This document shows, piece after piece, positions 1 to 8,662 of a DNA stretch of 32,370 nucleotides. Position 1 is the stretch's first letter, and every line of letters begins with the position of its first letter. The notes beneath the pieces are model-generated. The model was not told the DNA's origin, did no database searches, and saw only the letters and a list, made by a program, of their open reading frames with translations. The translations under genes were made by a program, and so were the position numbers. The DNA comes from an uncultured Granulosicoccaceae bacterium (lineage in GTDB: Bacteria; Pseudomonadota; Gammaproteobacteria; Granulosicoccales; Granulosicoccaceae). The DNA lies in NCBI GenBank assembly GCA_938045275.1, contig CALIMV010000273.1, forward strand, positions 1-32,370, read 5' to 3'.

Positions 1-4
1 CCCA

Positions 5-571
5 TTGAGCGAATCAAATTTAAATCCCTGGAAAACGCACTCTGTAAAAGTGATGTACGACAACCCCTGGATTAGCGTTTCTCACCGAGAAGTCACCGCG
101 CCCACAGGCAACCCTGCTATCTACGGTTTGGTGCACTTTAAAAATACGGCCATTGGTGTTGTACCCATTGATAGCGATGGCAACACGTGGCTGGTTGGCC
201 AACACCGCTACACACTAGATCAGTACATGTGGGAAATACCTGAAGGAGGCGGTTTACCCAGTGAAGACAACATTGCTGTTGCCAAACGAGAGCTGCGTGA
301 AGAAACCGGTATAACCGCCAATCGGTGGACACAATTACTTGAGCTTCACACGTCGAACTCGGTTACCGATGAATATGCCGTAGGATTCGTGGCCCAGGAC
401 TTGATGTTTGGTGATTGCGAACCGGACGATACAGAAGCACTTCAAATAAAAAAACTACCATTGCAATCAGCCATCGATATGGCCATGGACGGACGTATAA
501 CAGACGGGCTTGCAATGGCTTGTTTGTTTAAAGTTCAGCTATTGATAAATAGCGGTGAACTGGTTGTTTGA
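5..571 (+). CDS. NUDIX hydrolase, ADP-ribose pyrophosphatase-like (start may lie outside window)
   Basis: A 188-residue protein with a complete Nudix box at residues 81-103 (G81, E87, R95-E-L, E99-E100, G102), the Mg2+-binding signature of hydrolases acting on nucleoside diphosphates linked to another moiety. The preceding strand pairs (VHFKNTAIGVVPID, TWLVGQHRYT) and the EIPEGG entry to the box resemble ADP-sugar/ADP-ribose pyrophosphatases, so cleavage of an ADP-sugar is the likely reaction; substrate is inferred, not shown. The reading frame begins with a TTG codon only four bases into the window, so the true start may be this TTG or an upstream codon that is not visible. The stop codon overlaps the first possible start codon of the next gene, suggesting translational coupling. 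Confidence 0.85.
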   Translation: MSESNLNPWKTHSVKVMYDNPWISVSHREVTAPTGNPAIYGLVHFKNTAIGVVPIDSDGNTWLVGQHRYTLDQYMWEIPEGGGLPSEDNIAVAKRELREETGITANRWTQLLELHTSNSVTDEYAVGFVAQDLMFGDCEPDDTEALQIKKLPLQSAIDMAMDGRITDGLAMACLFKVQLLINSGELVV

Positions 572-1656
572 CCAAAACACCTGGCATGAAAAATAGAGCC
601 GTATTTATTATAGCCGGCTCTGCCGTGCTGTTTGTCGCCGTCCTGGCCCCAGCTTTTACCCTTATAGCGTGGCTCTCTTCAAACACGGTTTGGCCATTTT
701 TGCTTGCCGCAGCATTACTCAGTGTTCCCGCGTTATATTCTTTTTGGTTCACATTAAATAACTCAAACAACATGACCTTACGTTGGCTATGGATGCAAAC
801 GCTTGGGCTTGGCACTGTTTTGATGTCGTTGGTTGTTTTCGCTTCGATTTTTACCGCAAAGGTCAGTTCACACAATGTTGGACAATTTGTGTTAATCGCC
901 TGGTTTATATTGTCTGTGCTGGCCATCTGGCAAGCAACCAACATAAAATCTCGCTATCTTGAATTTCCCGCCACTCAGTCACCCAAGCCGGTTCGGATAG
1001 TACAAATCAGCGATGTCCATGTGGGTTCACGTTCAGCTGCATTTTTAAGAAAAGTGGTTGTTCAAGTCAATCAGCATAATCCAGACATTGTTGTTATTAC
1101 CGGTGACTTACTTGACGCATCAACCGTCGGTACCGACGACCTCGCCGCACTTGGGCATTTGAAGTGCCCGGCCTATATGTGCATTGGCAATCATGAGCGT
1201 TACGTTGATCTGGATGCTGCGTTGGAATCCATAGCTACTCATGGGGTAACCATTTTACGCGATGAAGCACTCACGATCGATGGCGTTCAATTGATCGGTA
1301 TAGATGATCGAGATCGACCTGATGCACTGCCTTCGATTTTGGACAGCATGCACATAGATCCAACCATGTACTCCGTTCTGCTCTATCATCGCCCGGACGG
1401 TTGGCAGGCGGCATTGGACAAGAACATAAAGCTTACGCTGGCAGGCCATACACATGCAGGACAGATCTTTCCGTTCGGATTTCTGGTTAAAAGACAATAC
1501 CCGAACATGGCAGGCTTGTTTACCAAGAAAGGAAACTCACTTTACGTATCAATGGGTACGGGCACTTGGGGGCCTGTATTTCGACTCGGAACCCGGTGTG
1601 AGATGACAGTGATAGATCTACACAATGATGATAAAAAGATGATGATAAAAAAATGA
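568..1656 (+). CDS. membrane-anchored metallophosphoesterase (YkuE/YaeI-like)
   Basis: A 362-residue protein with about four N-terminal membrane segments (roughly residues 11-35, 42-62, 79-96, 105-122) followed by a calcineurin-like phosphoesterase domain. The metal ligands are visible in order: D149-x-H151, G-D180, GNHE at 207-210, H274 and GHTH at 293-296. This layout matches the YkuE/YaeI-type membrane phosphodiesterases, some of which act on UDP-diacylglucosamine or other phospholipid-linked substrates; the substrate here is unknown. The earliest start is TTG at 568, overlapping the NUDIX stop TGA; ATG at 586 (residue 7) is an equally possible start, and neither has a clear Shine-Dalgarno sequence. 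The last codons run into an A-rich GATGATAAAAA repeat. Confidence 0.85.
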   Translation: MTKTPGMKNRAVFIIAGSAVLFVAVLAPAFTLIAWLSSNTVWPFLLAAALLSVPALYSFWFTLNNSNNMTLRWLWMQTLGLGTVLMSLVVFASIFTAKVSSHNVGQFVLIAWFILSVLAIWQATNIKSRYLEFPATQSPKPVRIVQISDVHVGSRSAAFLRKVVVQVNQHNPDIVVITGDLLDASTVGTDDLAALGHLKCPAYMCIGNHERYVDLDAALESIATHGVTILRDEALTIDGVQLIGIDDRDRPDALPSILDSMHIDPTMYSVLLYHRPDGWQAALDKNIKLTLAGHTHAGQIFPFGFLVKRQYPNMAGLFTKKGNSLYVSMGTGTWGPVFRLGTRCEMTVIDLHNDDKKMMIKK

Positions 1657-1670
1657 TGACAAAAAAACAA
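1618..1670. repeat. A-rich imperfect repeat around the metallophosphoesterase stop
   Basis: Three near-copies of GATGATAAAAA separated by a few bases span the 3' end of the metallophosphoesterase gene and its stop codon. The gene's last residues (NDDKKMMIKK) are encoded by the repeat. It looks like a slippage-prone low-complexity tract that could move the stop codon between strains. Confidence 0.5.
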
Positions 1671-1738
1671 AGAACAATACGAGCGAACAAATGAGGCGTA
1701 GACCCTGGTATATCCGCCTTCATGGTTACCTACGGATA

Positions 1739-3616
1739 CTAGCCTAACGGAATATCGACCCATTCGTCGTCGTCTTCATCATCGTCATTGTTTTCGCGGA
1801 ATGTTTTATCATAACGATCGACATCATCTTCGTCGTCGTCCGGAAAGTAACCCAGCGGTGTATCGCTCAAAATATCAAGGTCATTATCGAGTTCATCGTG
1901 AAATTCTTCGAATGTTTGCACTACCGGCTCAAGTTCGTTATCAGTTTCGGTTGTTTCGCTGGTGACCTGCAAGGTGCTGTCCATGTCCACAAACTCATTC
2001 TTTGTGGTGTCTAAGGTATTGTCACCGTTCTCTGACACATCATAATCACCAACGTCAACACTACTAATAAAATCACTCTCATCACCGCCAAGGTCTATAT
2101 CGGTTTCATCATCAAAGGCCAGCGCCAGTAATTTATTGGTTTCATCATCACTTGCCTCACCGATGTTTGTATTTCTTAATGTATCACCGCCAATGTCTGC
2201 ATCCAGCTGGTCGGCCGCAATACTGCCACCAGCCCCGATGAGTGCAGCCTCCTTTTGCGCCATTGGTCGCAACCATGGTTTATCAGCAGGGACGTCCGCG
2301 CGACCGGGCATACCAGAGGGTCCAATGGGATTACCATCAGCGAGCTCCTCATCTGTGACGTCAATGGATTTAAGGTTTATTTGCCGCAACATGCTGATAG
2401 GTAATGCAATAAAGAAAATCCAGTACAGCTCTCTGTTAACTAAAAATCGCGCTTCGGAGAAGTTACTGATCAAGTAAGCCACTACAAAAGCCAATACAAA
2501 TAGCACACCTACTTGTTGTCGCTCGTATTGACAGTAAAAGATCTCGATTAACTGCTGCGCCACCATAAGCAGCGCTATACAAGATAAGGGCAAACCAATC
2601 TCTGAAGCCACTTGTAAAAAGCCATTGTGAGCGTGGTACACAACCCAGGTAAAATCAGTCAGGCTTTGCTGAATCCACAGGGTGGCATCGTTAGGAAACC
2701 AAATAGAGCCATATCCGTAACCTGTCAGCGGTTTAGCCATGATGAGCTTCCAGGTTTGTCTCCAGACTTCACCTCGACCCGTTAAGTCACCCGAGCGACC
2801 CAATATCTGTGCTGTATCGATGTTCGACAATGCAAAGCCGAGCAAGCCACCAAACAAGATAGCCAGTACCACCATGCGTACAAATCCGAGCTGAAAGCGA
2901 AAGGCTATGTACAAATACAATGACAATGAGCCAGCGATCAACATGGCCAGTAAAGAAGTGGCTGAATCACTTTGAATTAATAAGTACAGCGATATTCCAG
3001 CGAACAGATAGCACACTAACCTCAGGAAGAAACTTTGCGTTGACGCACTTAAAGTAACAAACAACAGTGCCGCCATTGAGGCCCAAAAACCGAGCGCATT
3101 TTTAGAATTGAGTATTCCGCTCCAAACCACCGCTCCTTCGTATTCCTGCCTGCCAACCGACGGCATTAACATGGCAGCAGCCAGACTTGCCAGCATTATC
3201 ACCCCAAGAACTACGGCACTGACTCTCAAGGTAGTCAGCAGCGGAATCATAAATCCCAGATAGATTGCCAGCACGGAGCAACCAATCAGGTGCACTACTC
3301 GCTCTGCTGAAATAACAGCGTCTAGCGACCAGGTAACTGAAAGAATGGTGCCCAGTAGCAGGATGACAAGCAATATTCGGTATCGCGATAACCATGAAAC
3401 CCAGTTAATGCCATGACCAAACATCAAGCCCATAAATGCAACAAGATAAGTGATGAGCCACAGCAATGCGATAGCACTGTGAAGTTGTGGTGCAAAGTGC
3501 GTCATGAGCGTGTGCAAAGCACTCGTACCCAGTATTACGGTAAGTGCGAGCACAAACATCGCAAAGACCGAACCGCGCGGAGCAATACTTGGCTGTGTGT
3601 ACGTCGCTAAACGCAC
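1739..3616 (-). CDS. O-antigen ligase/polymerase family membrane protein with acidic C-terminal extension
   Basis: A 625-residue protein. Residues 1 to about 410 contain around ten hydrophobic segments and the Wzy/WaaL-type periplasmic loop, including GYGYGSIWFPND and the histidine-bearing HAHNGFLQVASEIGLP. This is the O-antigen ligase domain, which joins or polymerises undecaprenol-linked glycans at the periplasmic face of the inner membrane. The remaining roughly 210 residues are not membrane-like: they are very rich in Asp, Glu, Thr and Ser, with runs such as DDDEDDVD and DDDEDDDEW, and end in VDIPLG. This tail is unusual for the family. The earliest start is GTG at 3616; ATG at 3559 is an alternative that would shorten the N-terminus by 19 residues. 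No other glycan-assembly genes lie nearby, so the substrate is open. Confidence 0.85.
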   Translation of the reverse strand: MRLATYTQPSIAPRGSVFAMFVLALTVILGTSALHTLMTHFAPQLHSAIALLWLITYLVAFMGLMFGHGINWVSWLSRYRILLVILLLGTILSVTWSLDAVISAERVVHLIGCSVLAIYLGFMIPLLTTLRVSAVVLGVIMLASLAAAMLMPSVGRQEYEGAVVWSGILNSKNALGFWASMAALLFVTLSASTQSFFLRLVCYLFAGISLYLLIQSDSATSLLAMLIAGSLSLYLYIAFRFQLGFVRMVVLAILFGGLLGFALSNIDTAQILGRSGDLTGRGEVWRQTWKLIMAKPLTGYGYGSIWFPNDATLWIQQSLTDFTWVVYHAHNGFLQVASEIGLPLSCIALLMVAQQLIEIFYCQYERQQVGVLFVLAFVVAYLISNFSEARFLVNRELYWIFFIALPISMLRQINLKSIDVTDEELADGNPIGPSGMPGRADVPADKPWLRPMAQKEAALIGAGGSIAADQLDADIGGDTLRNTNIGEASDDETNKLLALAFDDETDIDLGGDESDFISSVDVGDYDVSENGDNTLDTTKNEFVDMDSTLQVTSETTETDNELEPVVQTFEEFHDELDNDLDILSDTPLGYFPDDDEDDVDRYDKTFRENNDDDEDDDEWVDIPLG

Positions 3617-3845
3617 TTCGGCAGACTAGCCTGTTTGAGCAATACTGTAAAATTCATTGTGTAATGATAGCTAATGCTGTGTTCACGTGCTCAATAGTAT
3701 GGGGTGAAATTGTGCAACATTCTACCGCGTCGCTTTATGCTCTTTATTTTGCAAATATCTTTAATGTTGCAAATAATGATGCACACGGCATACGATTCCT
3801 TATCAGTATCGCTGAACTATAGATTTGAACAGAGATTTGGGGGCT

Positions 3846-5156
3846 TTATGAGCCTGCAGAACCCGAAACACGCCACACAACATTACCTACATCGTCGGCT
3901 ACCAACAAACAGTTTTCAGGCCCAATCGCCACACCAACTGGTCGTCCATAAGAGACTTTCTCGTCTGGGGCTAAAAATCCGGTGAGTATGTCTCGCGGCG
4001 GACCATCCGGGCGTCCATTGGAAAAAGGTACAAAAACCACCTTATAACCACTTAGCGTGCTTCGATTCCATGAGCCGTGCTGACCAATAACCATGCCATC
4101 AGTATCAAACCCTGGCAGCACACCAGCTGGCATCCAACACAGTCCCAACGATGCAGTGTGTCCGCCCAAAGCGTAATCAGGCGCTATTGCTTTGGCAACC
4201 ATTTCCGGGTTCTGTGGGACGCGATCATCAACGGTTTGATGCCAATAGCAATAGGGCCAGCCATAAAAGCCACCATCCTGTACTGAGGTAAGGTAGTCAG
4301 GTGGCACTTCATCGCCAAGACCATCCCGCTCGTTAACCACAGTCCAAAGTACATCGGTATTGGGTTCCCACGCAACGCCCACAGCATTACGCAACCCGGA
4401 TGCAAATATGCGCGATTCGCCGGTTTTAAGATCAAGCTCATAGATGGCTGCCCTGCCCTCTTCTTCCGCCAAGCCGTTGTCGGCAATATTGGTGTTGGAT
4501 CCAACACCAGCATAAAGCTTGGTACCCTCTTTATTAGCAATGAGGCTACGAGTCCAATGACCACCCGGTTTAAACTCGACCAATTTTCGACCTTCACCGC
4601 TAATACTTGTCGCACCATCGGTGTACTCAAAAGCCACCACACCATCGGTGTTGCCAACATAAAAGGTGTTGTTCACCATTGCCATACCGAAGGGCTTATT
4701 CTGATTTTCCAAAAAAGCGCTACGCTGATCACCCACACCATCACCGTTGGTATCTCGAAACAGGGTAATTCGATTTGCTGATTCTCCAAGCGCGGCGGCG
4801 CGCCTCATGGTACTAACAATGGCATAGTCGAATGCTGACTTCACTGGCCCTGCGTCCGGCAGTGCCTCTGCAACTAAAACGTCATTATTGGGTAGCACAT
4901 GAATCCAACGAGGATGGATTAAGTCGCCGGCAAATTTGTTTACCTGCAACCCAGTTGCCACTGTTGGCTTGTGCCCATCTTCCCAGCCTTTAGCAGTTGG
5001 CATCTTCAAGGTTGGAATATTTTGCGCACGGGCCTCCGGGATGACAGGCTTACTGCCCAAAACAGGCGCGTCACTCTCCTTGCCCCAACGGCGCATCAAA
5101 ATTGCCGCGGCGCCAATCATTGCTACAAGGCGAGAAAATAAGTTTGCGTTGCTAAT
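3846..5156 (-). CDS. PQQ-type sugar/sorbosone dehydrogenase-like beta-propeller protein
   Basis: A glucose/sorbosone dehydrogenase-like six-bladed propeller. Propeller repeats read WIHVLPNNDVLVAE, GNTDGVVAFEYTDG, VGVAWEPNTDVLWTVVNE, GMVIGQHGSWNR and GVAIGPENCLLVADDVGN; the family oxidises sugars or sugar-like alcohols in the periplasm using PQQ, though many members have no tested activity. From ATG 5120 the protein has 424 residues and starts with a very short hydrophobic stretch. The frame stays open upstream to a TAA at 5181-5183 and contains no ATG, GTG or TTG, but has an ATT codon at 5154-5156 preceded by GGAGA at six-base spacing. Starting there gives 436 residues and a fuller N-terminal anchor (LFSRLVAMIGAAAILMRRW). 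I give the longer form; the start is uncertain. No PQQ biosynthesis genes are in the window. Confidence 0.75.
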   Translation of the reverse strand: MSNANLFSRLVAMIGAAAILMRRWGKESDAPVLGSKPVIPEARAQNIPTLKMPTAKGWEDGHKPTVATGLQVNKFAGDLIHPRWIHVLPNNDVLVAEALPDAGPVKSAFDYAIVSTMRRAAALGESANRITLFRDTNGDGVGDQRSAFLENQNKPFGMAMVNNTFYVGNTDGVVAFEYTDGATSISGEGRKLVEFKPGGHWTRSLIANKEGTKLYAGVGSNTNIADNGLAEEEGRAAIYELDLKTGESRIFASGLRNAVGVAWEPNTDVLWTVVNERDGLGDEVPPDYLTSVQDGGFYGWPYCYWHQTVDDRVPQNPEMVAKAIAPDYALGGHTASLGLCWMPAGVLPGFDTDGMVIGQHGSWNRSTLSGYKVVFVPFSNGRPDGPPRDILTGFLAPDEKVSYGRPVGVAIGPENCLLVADDVGNVVWRVSGSAGS

Positions 5157-5234
5157 GTGATTTCTCCAGAGCTTGCGTTTTTAGAAAAGCTTAACCGCAA
5201 TACGTAGTTGACTAAAATTTAACTTGAAACCAAT

Positions 5235-6176
5235 TTACATCTTTCGCATTTTAACGCCTTCAATGGCATGATCTGCGCCCTTGTGCAAAATGAGTTTTGC
5301 GCGATTCTTGGTAGGCAAAATATTCTCAACTAAATTCACATCGTTGATCGTATTCCAGATATTGTTCGCTGTCTCGGTTGCCTCTTCAGTATTTAATTTA
5401 GCATAGTGGCTGAAGTAGGCGCCGGGTAAGTTAAATACCGTTGAGCGAAGTGATAAAAAACGATCAACATACCATTGGCGAATATCGTCTGACTTAGCAT
5501 CAACATACATAGTGAAATCGAAATAGTCAGAGACGAACACATTTTGCTCGCCCAGTTTAGCACCACGAGTTTGCAGTACATTCAAGCCTTCAACAATGAG
5601 TATATCTGGCTGGTCAACTTCGATAAACTCATCAGGAACAATATCGTAATGTAAATGAGAGTACACAGGCGCTTTTAAGTTTCGCTTACCGCTTTTTACA
5701 TCAGATAGAAACTGCAACAACCCAGCCCGGTCAAAACTCTCTGGAAAGCCTTTGCGATGCATGATGCCTCGCTCTTCAAGGGTGGCAGTCGGTAGTAAAA
5801 AACCATCTGTCGAGACTAGATCAACCTTTGGATGCTCTGGCCATCGGGCTAACAAAGAGCGCAGGACTCTGGCAACAGTGCTCTTACCTACTGCAACTGA
5901 GCCCGCAATACCAATAATATAAGGCACCTTGCCCGCGTCAATTTCAAGAAATTCTCGAATCCCGATATTGAGTTCTTGCGTCGACGCAACATGAAAACTG
6001 AGCAATCGAGACAATGGTAGATAAATCTGCTCCACTTCTACAAGTGAAACACACTCATTCATACCACGCATCTGCGCCAATTCAGATTCGGTTAACGGTT
6101 GCGGTGTATTGCGCCGTAAGGCGGCCCATTCCTCGATAGAAAAGTGCTGATAGGGTGATTGGTTTAGATCGTCCAT
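5235..6176 (-). CDS. coaA: type I pantothenate kinase
   Basis: A 313-residue cytosolic enzyme that phosphorylates pantothenate with ATP, the first step of coenzyme A synthesis. It has the P-loop GSVAVGKST at residues 92-100, STDGFL at 122-127 (the conserved Asp), and the family landmarks [19 protein letters not shown] and [12 protein letters not shown]. Length is close to E. coli CoaA (316 aa) and it aligns end to end, with no sign of damage. The start ATG at 6176 has no strong Shine-Dalgarno sequence. It lies downstream of the TMEM220-like gene on the same strand (109-bp gap) and upstream of the beta-propeller gene. CoaA enzymes are normally controlled by CoA feedback rather than transcription. 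Confidence 0.95.
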   Translation of the reverse strand: MDDLNQSPYQHFSIEEWAALRRNTPQPLTESELAQMRGMNECVSLVEVEQIYLPLSRLLSFHVASTQELNIGIREFLEIDAGKVPYIIGIAGSVAVGKSTVARVLRSLLARWPEHPKVDLVSTDGFLLPTATLEERGIMHRKGFPESFDRAGLLQFLSDVKSGKRNLKAPVYSHLHYDIVPDEFIEVDQPDILIVEGLNVLQTRGAKLGEQNVFVSDYFDFTMYVDAKSDDIRQWYVDRFLSLRSTVFNLPGAYFSHYAKLNTEEATETANNIWNTINDVNLVENILPTKNRAKLILHKGADHAIEGVKMRKM

Positions 6177-6285
6177 AGGTATTGCTAATGAGGCAGGGTT
6201 GCTTTGTTAACCGATCCGACCTGGATGACCGGCACAGTATACCGAATAGGTTGTTCTGATGGACAGAAAGTCGCTAATCAATTCT

Positions 6286-6654
6286 TCAAGGTGTGAACGA
6301 CAACTTCTTACGCAATTGGCGTTGTGCAGCAAAAATTATCACCAATACCACCACGGTGATCATAAGGCCCATTCCCTCGCGGGCTGTTTCAACTTCCCAC
6401 CAGATCTCCTGAGTCCACCATTTATCGCTCTTTGGCCAGTAGTAGATCATGCCGCCGACAGCCACCAGTATGCTGACCAACAGCAATCCTCGAAGCACTG
6501 CGGACTGATACACTTCAGGGCGAAAACAACACACTAAGGCAAGTAATGCTGGTATCCCGTATATGATCATCCATTTGAGTCCATCAGGGTCATTGAACTG
6601 AACCGCTGCAAACAGCATCATCAGCAAGGCCAGAACAAAGCAGAGTACACGCAT
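6286..6654 (-). CDS. TMEM220-like small membrane protein
   Basis: A 122-residue protein with four hydrophobic segments. The opening MLFAAVQFNDPDGLKWMIIYG carries the N-D-P-D motif typical of the transmembrane 220 family, found in many proteobacteria and in eukaryotes with no established function. The start ATG at 6654 is well supported: GGAG lies nine bases upstream. It is probably an independent gene or shares a transcript with coaA. Confidence 0.75.
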   Translation of the reverse strand: MRVLCFVLALLMMLFAAVQFNDPDGLKWMIIYGIPALLALVCCFRPEVYQSAVLRGLLLVSILVAVGGMIYYWPKSDKWWTQEIWWEVETAREGMGLMITVVVLVIIFAAQRQLRKKLSFTP

Positions 6655-7188
6655 AAACTTATTCTCCGAAATTGCAATCCATCAGCATACCAAAGACAAG
6701 CTGGTCGAATGACGAACCTACAAAATATACGCCGAGTCGCACATATCAACCAAGCAAATTGATTTGGACATAAACACCGGTGCTGTGTGACGTACCGCAG
6801 AAATGTATTTGCAACCGTGCATCATGGGCAGTTGAGCATGACAGTTTCCAGCCCTTGGTGTGTCCACTGTGCTATTCACGCTATAGATTTACAGTTGGCT
6901 AATTGAGCTGCTCAAAGTTAGTTTTTATTTCTATAAACGTCATGTTCGTAACAGCGCAAAAACGATTTTCTCACATCATATCTGCGCTTCTGTATCCCCG
7001 TTGGCCGCAAGTACCTCATGAGAAACGATTACCCCATGTCCGCACTCCGTCACCTCCAATCCATGACCACCAATCCATGACCACCAATCCAAAAGCTACT
7101 CACTTTAATCTCAACAGGGTTTAATCTTTCAGCGCTAACCCAATATGCAGTAAGATACACATAGCATCTAAGATTTTCATGTATTTAC
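6655..7188. other. gene-poor intergenic region upstream of ycaO
   Basis: No convincing gene lies here. A 73-codon open frame at 6903-7124 has no Shine-Dalgarno sequence, ambiguous composition and runs through the tandem repeat, so I do not call it. The region is divergent between the TMEM220-like gene (minus) and ycaO (plus), so it must hold both promoters. The only structured element seen is the 14-bp tandem repeat at 7056-7090. Confidence 0.6.
7056..7090. repeat. 14-bp tandem repeat, 2.5 copies
   Basis: Exact period-14 repeat with unit CCAATCCATGACCA: copies at 7056-7069 and 7070-7083, and a partial copy CCAATCC at 7084-7090. It lies about 100 bp upstream of the predicted ycaO -10 element. 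Confidence 0.9.
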
Positions 7189-7194
7189 TATAAT
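7189..7194 (+). promoter_or_regulatory. candidate -10 element for ycaO operon
   Basis: A perfect TATAAT 48 bp upstream of the GTG at 7243. No good -35 hexamer is seen at 16-18 bp spacing, which would fit a promoter needing an activator such as the neighbouring BTAD or LuxR-type protein. The sequence is AT-rich, so a chance match is possible. Confidence 0.35.
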
Positions 7195-7214
7195 TGACTG
7201 GTGGCAGGGCATCC

Positions 7215-7250
7215 ATGGAAAACACGTCAATAACATTGATTTGTGATTAA
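7215..7250 (+). CDS. possible 11-residue leader peptide upstream of ycaO
   Basis: ATG at 7215 opens an 11-codon frame (MENTSITLICD) ending in TAA at 7248-7250, one base before the ATG at 7252 that can start YcaO. GGCAGGG lies just upstream at normal spacing, while the YcaO starts themselves have no Shine-Dalgarno sequence. The arrangement suggests translational coupling: ribosomes ending the mini-frame could restart on ycaO. Such a short frame can arise by chance. Confidence 0.3.
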   Translation: MENTSITLICD

Positions 7251-8637
7251 CATGATCACGCCGTGGCAGGAATTTTCTGGTAAAGAAGTCAGTCTATTTG
7301 CAGCAGCAATTGACCAACATCTCAACTCATCAACTAAAGCCGAATTTCATTGTAAAACTCAATTTGAATCCAGATTCCTGTCACTTTTTAATGGAAATAG
7401 GCCTGATAGAAATGGGCTTGATAGAACTGGGCTTGATAAAAAAGAGCTTGACGGAATTGACGTTTTCAACCGCGAAGACATCAACCTTCTTTGCTCTGCA
7501 AGAAACCTCGACCGTATCTTTACTTTGCCCAACGATCATTCTAATGGATTGTATTTTTTCGGCGCCCAAGGCGATAGCGTCAGCGCCAACGGCGCAGCTG
7601 ATTCAGCAATAGCTGCAATAAGGTCTTGTCTTGGGGAGGCTCTGGAGCGGTGGATTCATAAGAACACTTCACTTGCCAATGAAAAAAGTGCAAACGCTCG
7701 TAATTACCCTTTCTCTACACCAACGGATACACACCTGCGATGGTTCGCAGATCAACAGGGTTGTGACGAAACACACTACAAGAACGCCACAGAATGGGTT
7801 GCAGCAAAATCTTTGGTGTCAGACAACGTTCTTCTGGTGCCCACTGATTTCGCTTTTCGTTCGAACAAATCGACCGCTGATTTATTCCCATCCGAAACCA
7901 GCGGATTATCCACTGGACCGGATACAAGCTCTGCAATCTCATCGGCTTTGTTGGAATTAGTAGAAAGAGACACCGTGGCCTTGTGGTGGTACGGCGGTGG
8001 TTCGGCTTCTCAATTGAATCTCGAACCAGAGTCCAGCTTCAATCTAATTTCCTACGCAAACCTGGCTAGAAGAAACAGTACTCGTCCATTCTGGTTGGTA
8101 AACATTGAAAACGAATTTCAGATTCCGGTTATTGCTGCATTTTCAGCAGACAGAAACGGGCAGCAGGTCATTGCCGGGTTTAGTGCAAATACAGATATTT
8201 ACCGAGCTTGCTGCTCAGCTATTTGCGAACTAGGACAAATGGAGTTAGGACTGCACCTTGTTCAATTAAAAATTAAAGAACAAGGAATACAGGGCCTGAA
8301 CGAGAATGATTATCGACAAATTAACAGAGCACAACAACTTAGTCTGGCATCTTATCCAGAACTGTACCCACCTTTATCGACCAATGCAGTAACATCTCAA
8401 TCAGGCGTTTCAGGAGAATTGCAGATGAATGTCCTATTGGACAGGATAACCAAGGCTGGGTATGCACCTTTTGCAATAGATATGACGGACACGAACATCG
8501 GCGTACCGTGCTATCGAGCTGTAATTCCAGGTCTTGAGTCCTGCAGCATAAATAGAGCCAGTACACGATTGAAAAATCGGTTAGGTCAGTTGAAAACCAC
8601 TATCAACAATGTGCGCGCCAAGCCTGCTTTGCTATGA
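7243..8637 (+). CDS. stand-alone YcaO-family ATP-dependent enzyme
   Basis: A 464-residue YcaO-domain protein. YcaO enzymes use ATP to activate a peptide amide, forming azolines, thioamides or amidines in ribosomal peptides, or modifying ribosomal protein S12. Visible family motifs: SCLGEALERW (128-137) and ELVERD (238-243), the acidic ATP/Mg2+-binding helices; ICELGQMEL (327-335); and the C-terminal DMTDTNIGVPCYRAVIPGLE (413-432). The proline-rich C-terminus (PxPxP) common in azoline-forming YcaOs is absent; it ends NNVRAKPALL. Residues 53-72 are encoded by a 15-bp tandem repeat and look like an insertion. Start may be GTG 7243 or ATG 7252; the latter abuts the stop of a leader frame. A BTAD regulator follows 25 bp downstream. 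No E1-like/ocin-ThiF partner, TfuA, dehydrogenase or transporter is nearby, so the substrate is unknown. Confidence 0.85.
   Translation: MINMITPWQEFSGKEVSLFAAAIDQHLNSSTKAEFHCKTQFESRFLSLFNGNRPDRNGLDRTGLDKKELDGIDVFNREDINLLCSARNLDRIFTLPNDHSNGLYFFGAQGDSVSANGAADSAIAAIRSCLGEALERWIHKNTSLANEKSANARNYPFSTPTDTHLRWFADQQGCDETHYKNATEWVAAKSLVSDNVLLVPTDFAFRSNKSTADLFPSETSGLSTGPDTSSAISSALLELVERDTVALWWYGGGSASQLNLEPESSFNLISYANLARRNSTRPFWLVNIENEFQIPVIAAFSADRNGQQVIAGFSANTDIYRACCSAICELGQMELGLHLVQLKIKEQGIQGLNENDYRQINRAQQLSLASYPELYPPLSTNAVTSQSGVSGELQMNVLLDRITKAGYAPFAIDMTDTNIGVPCYRAVIPGLESCSINRASTRLKNRLGQLKTTINNVRAKPALL
7400..7459 (+). repeat. 15-bp tandem repeat inside ycaO, 4 copies
   Basis: Four consecutive 15-mers: GGCCTGATAGAAATG, GGCTTGATAGAACTG, GGCTTGATAAAAAAG, AGCTTGACGGAATTG. 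In the ycaO frame they encode RPDRN-GLDRT-GLDKK-ELDGI. The unit length is a multiple of three, so copy-number change keeps the frame. Confidence 0.9.
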
Positions 8638-8662
8638 TGCCGCCGAATAAAGCCCAACCATA

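Noticed and set aside
6903-7124. 73-codon open frame upstream of ycaO, considered as a possible peptide precursor
   Set aside because: No ribosome-binding site, passes through the 14-bp repeat, and its C-terminal half is low-complexity Pro/His; no leader-like pattern.
7236-7250. TTGATTTGTGATTAA near the ycaO start, considered as an FNR-like box
   Set aside because: The second half-site does not match ATCAA; only one half-site is present.
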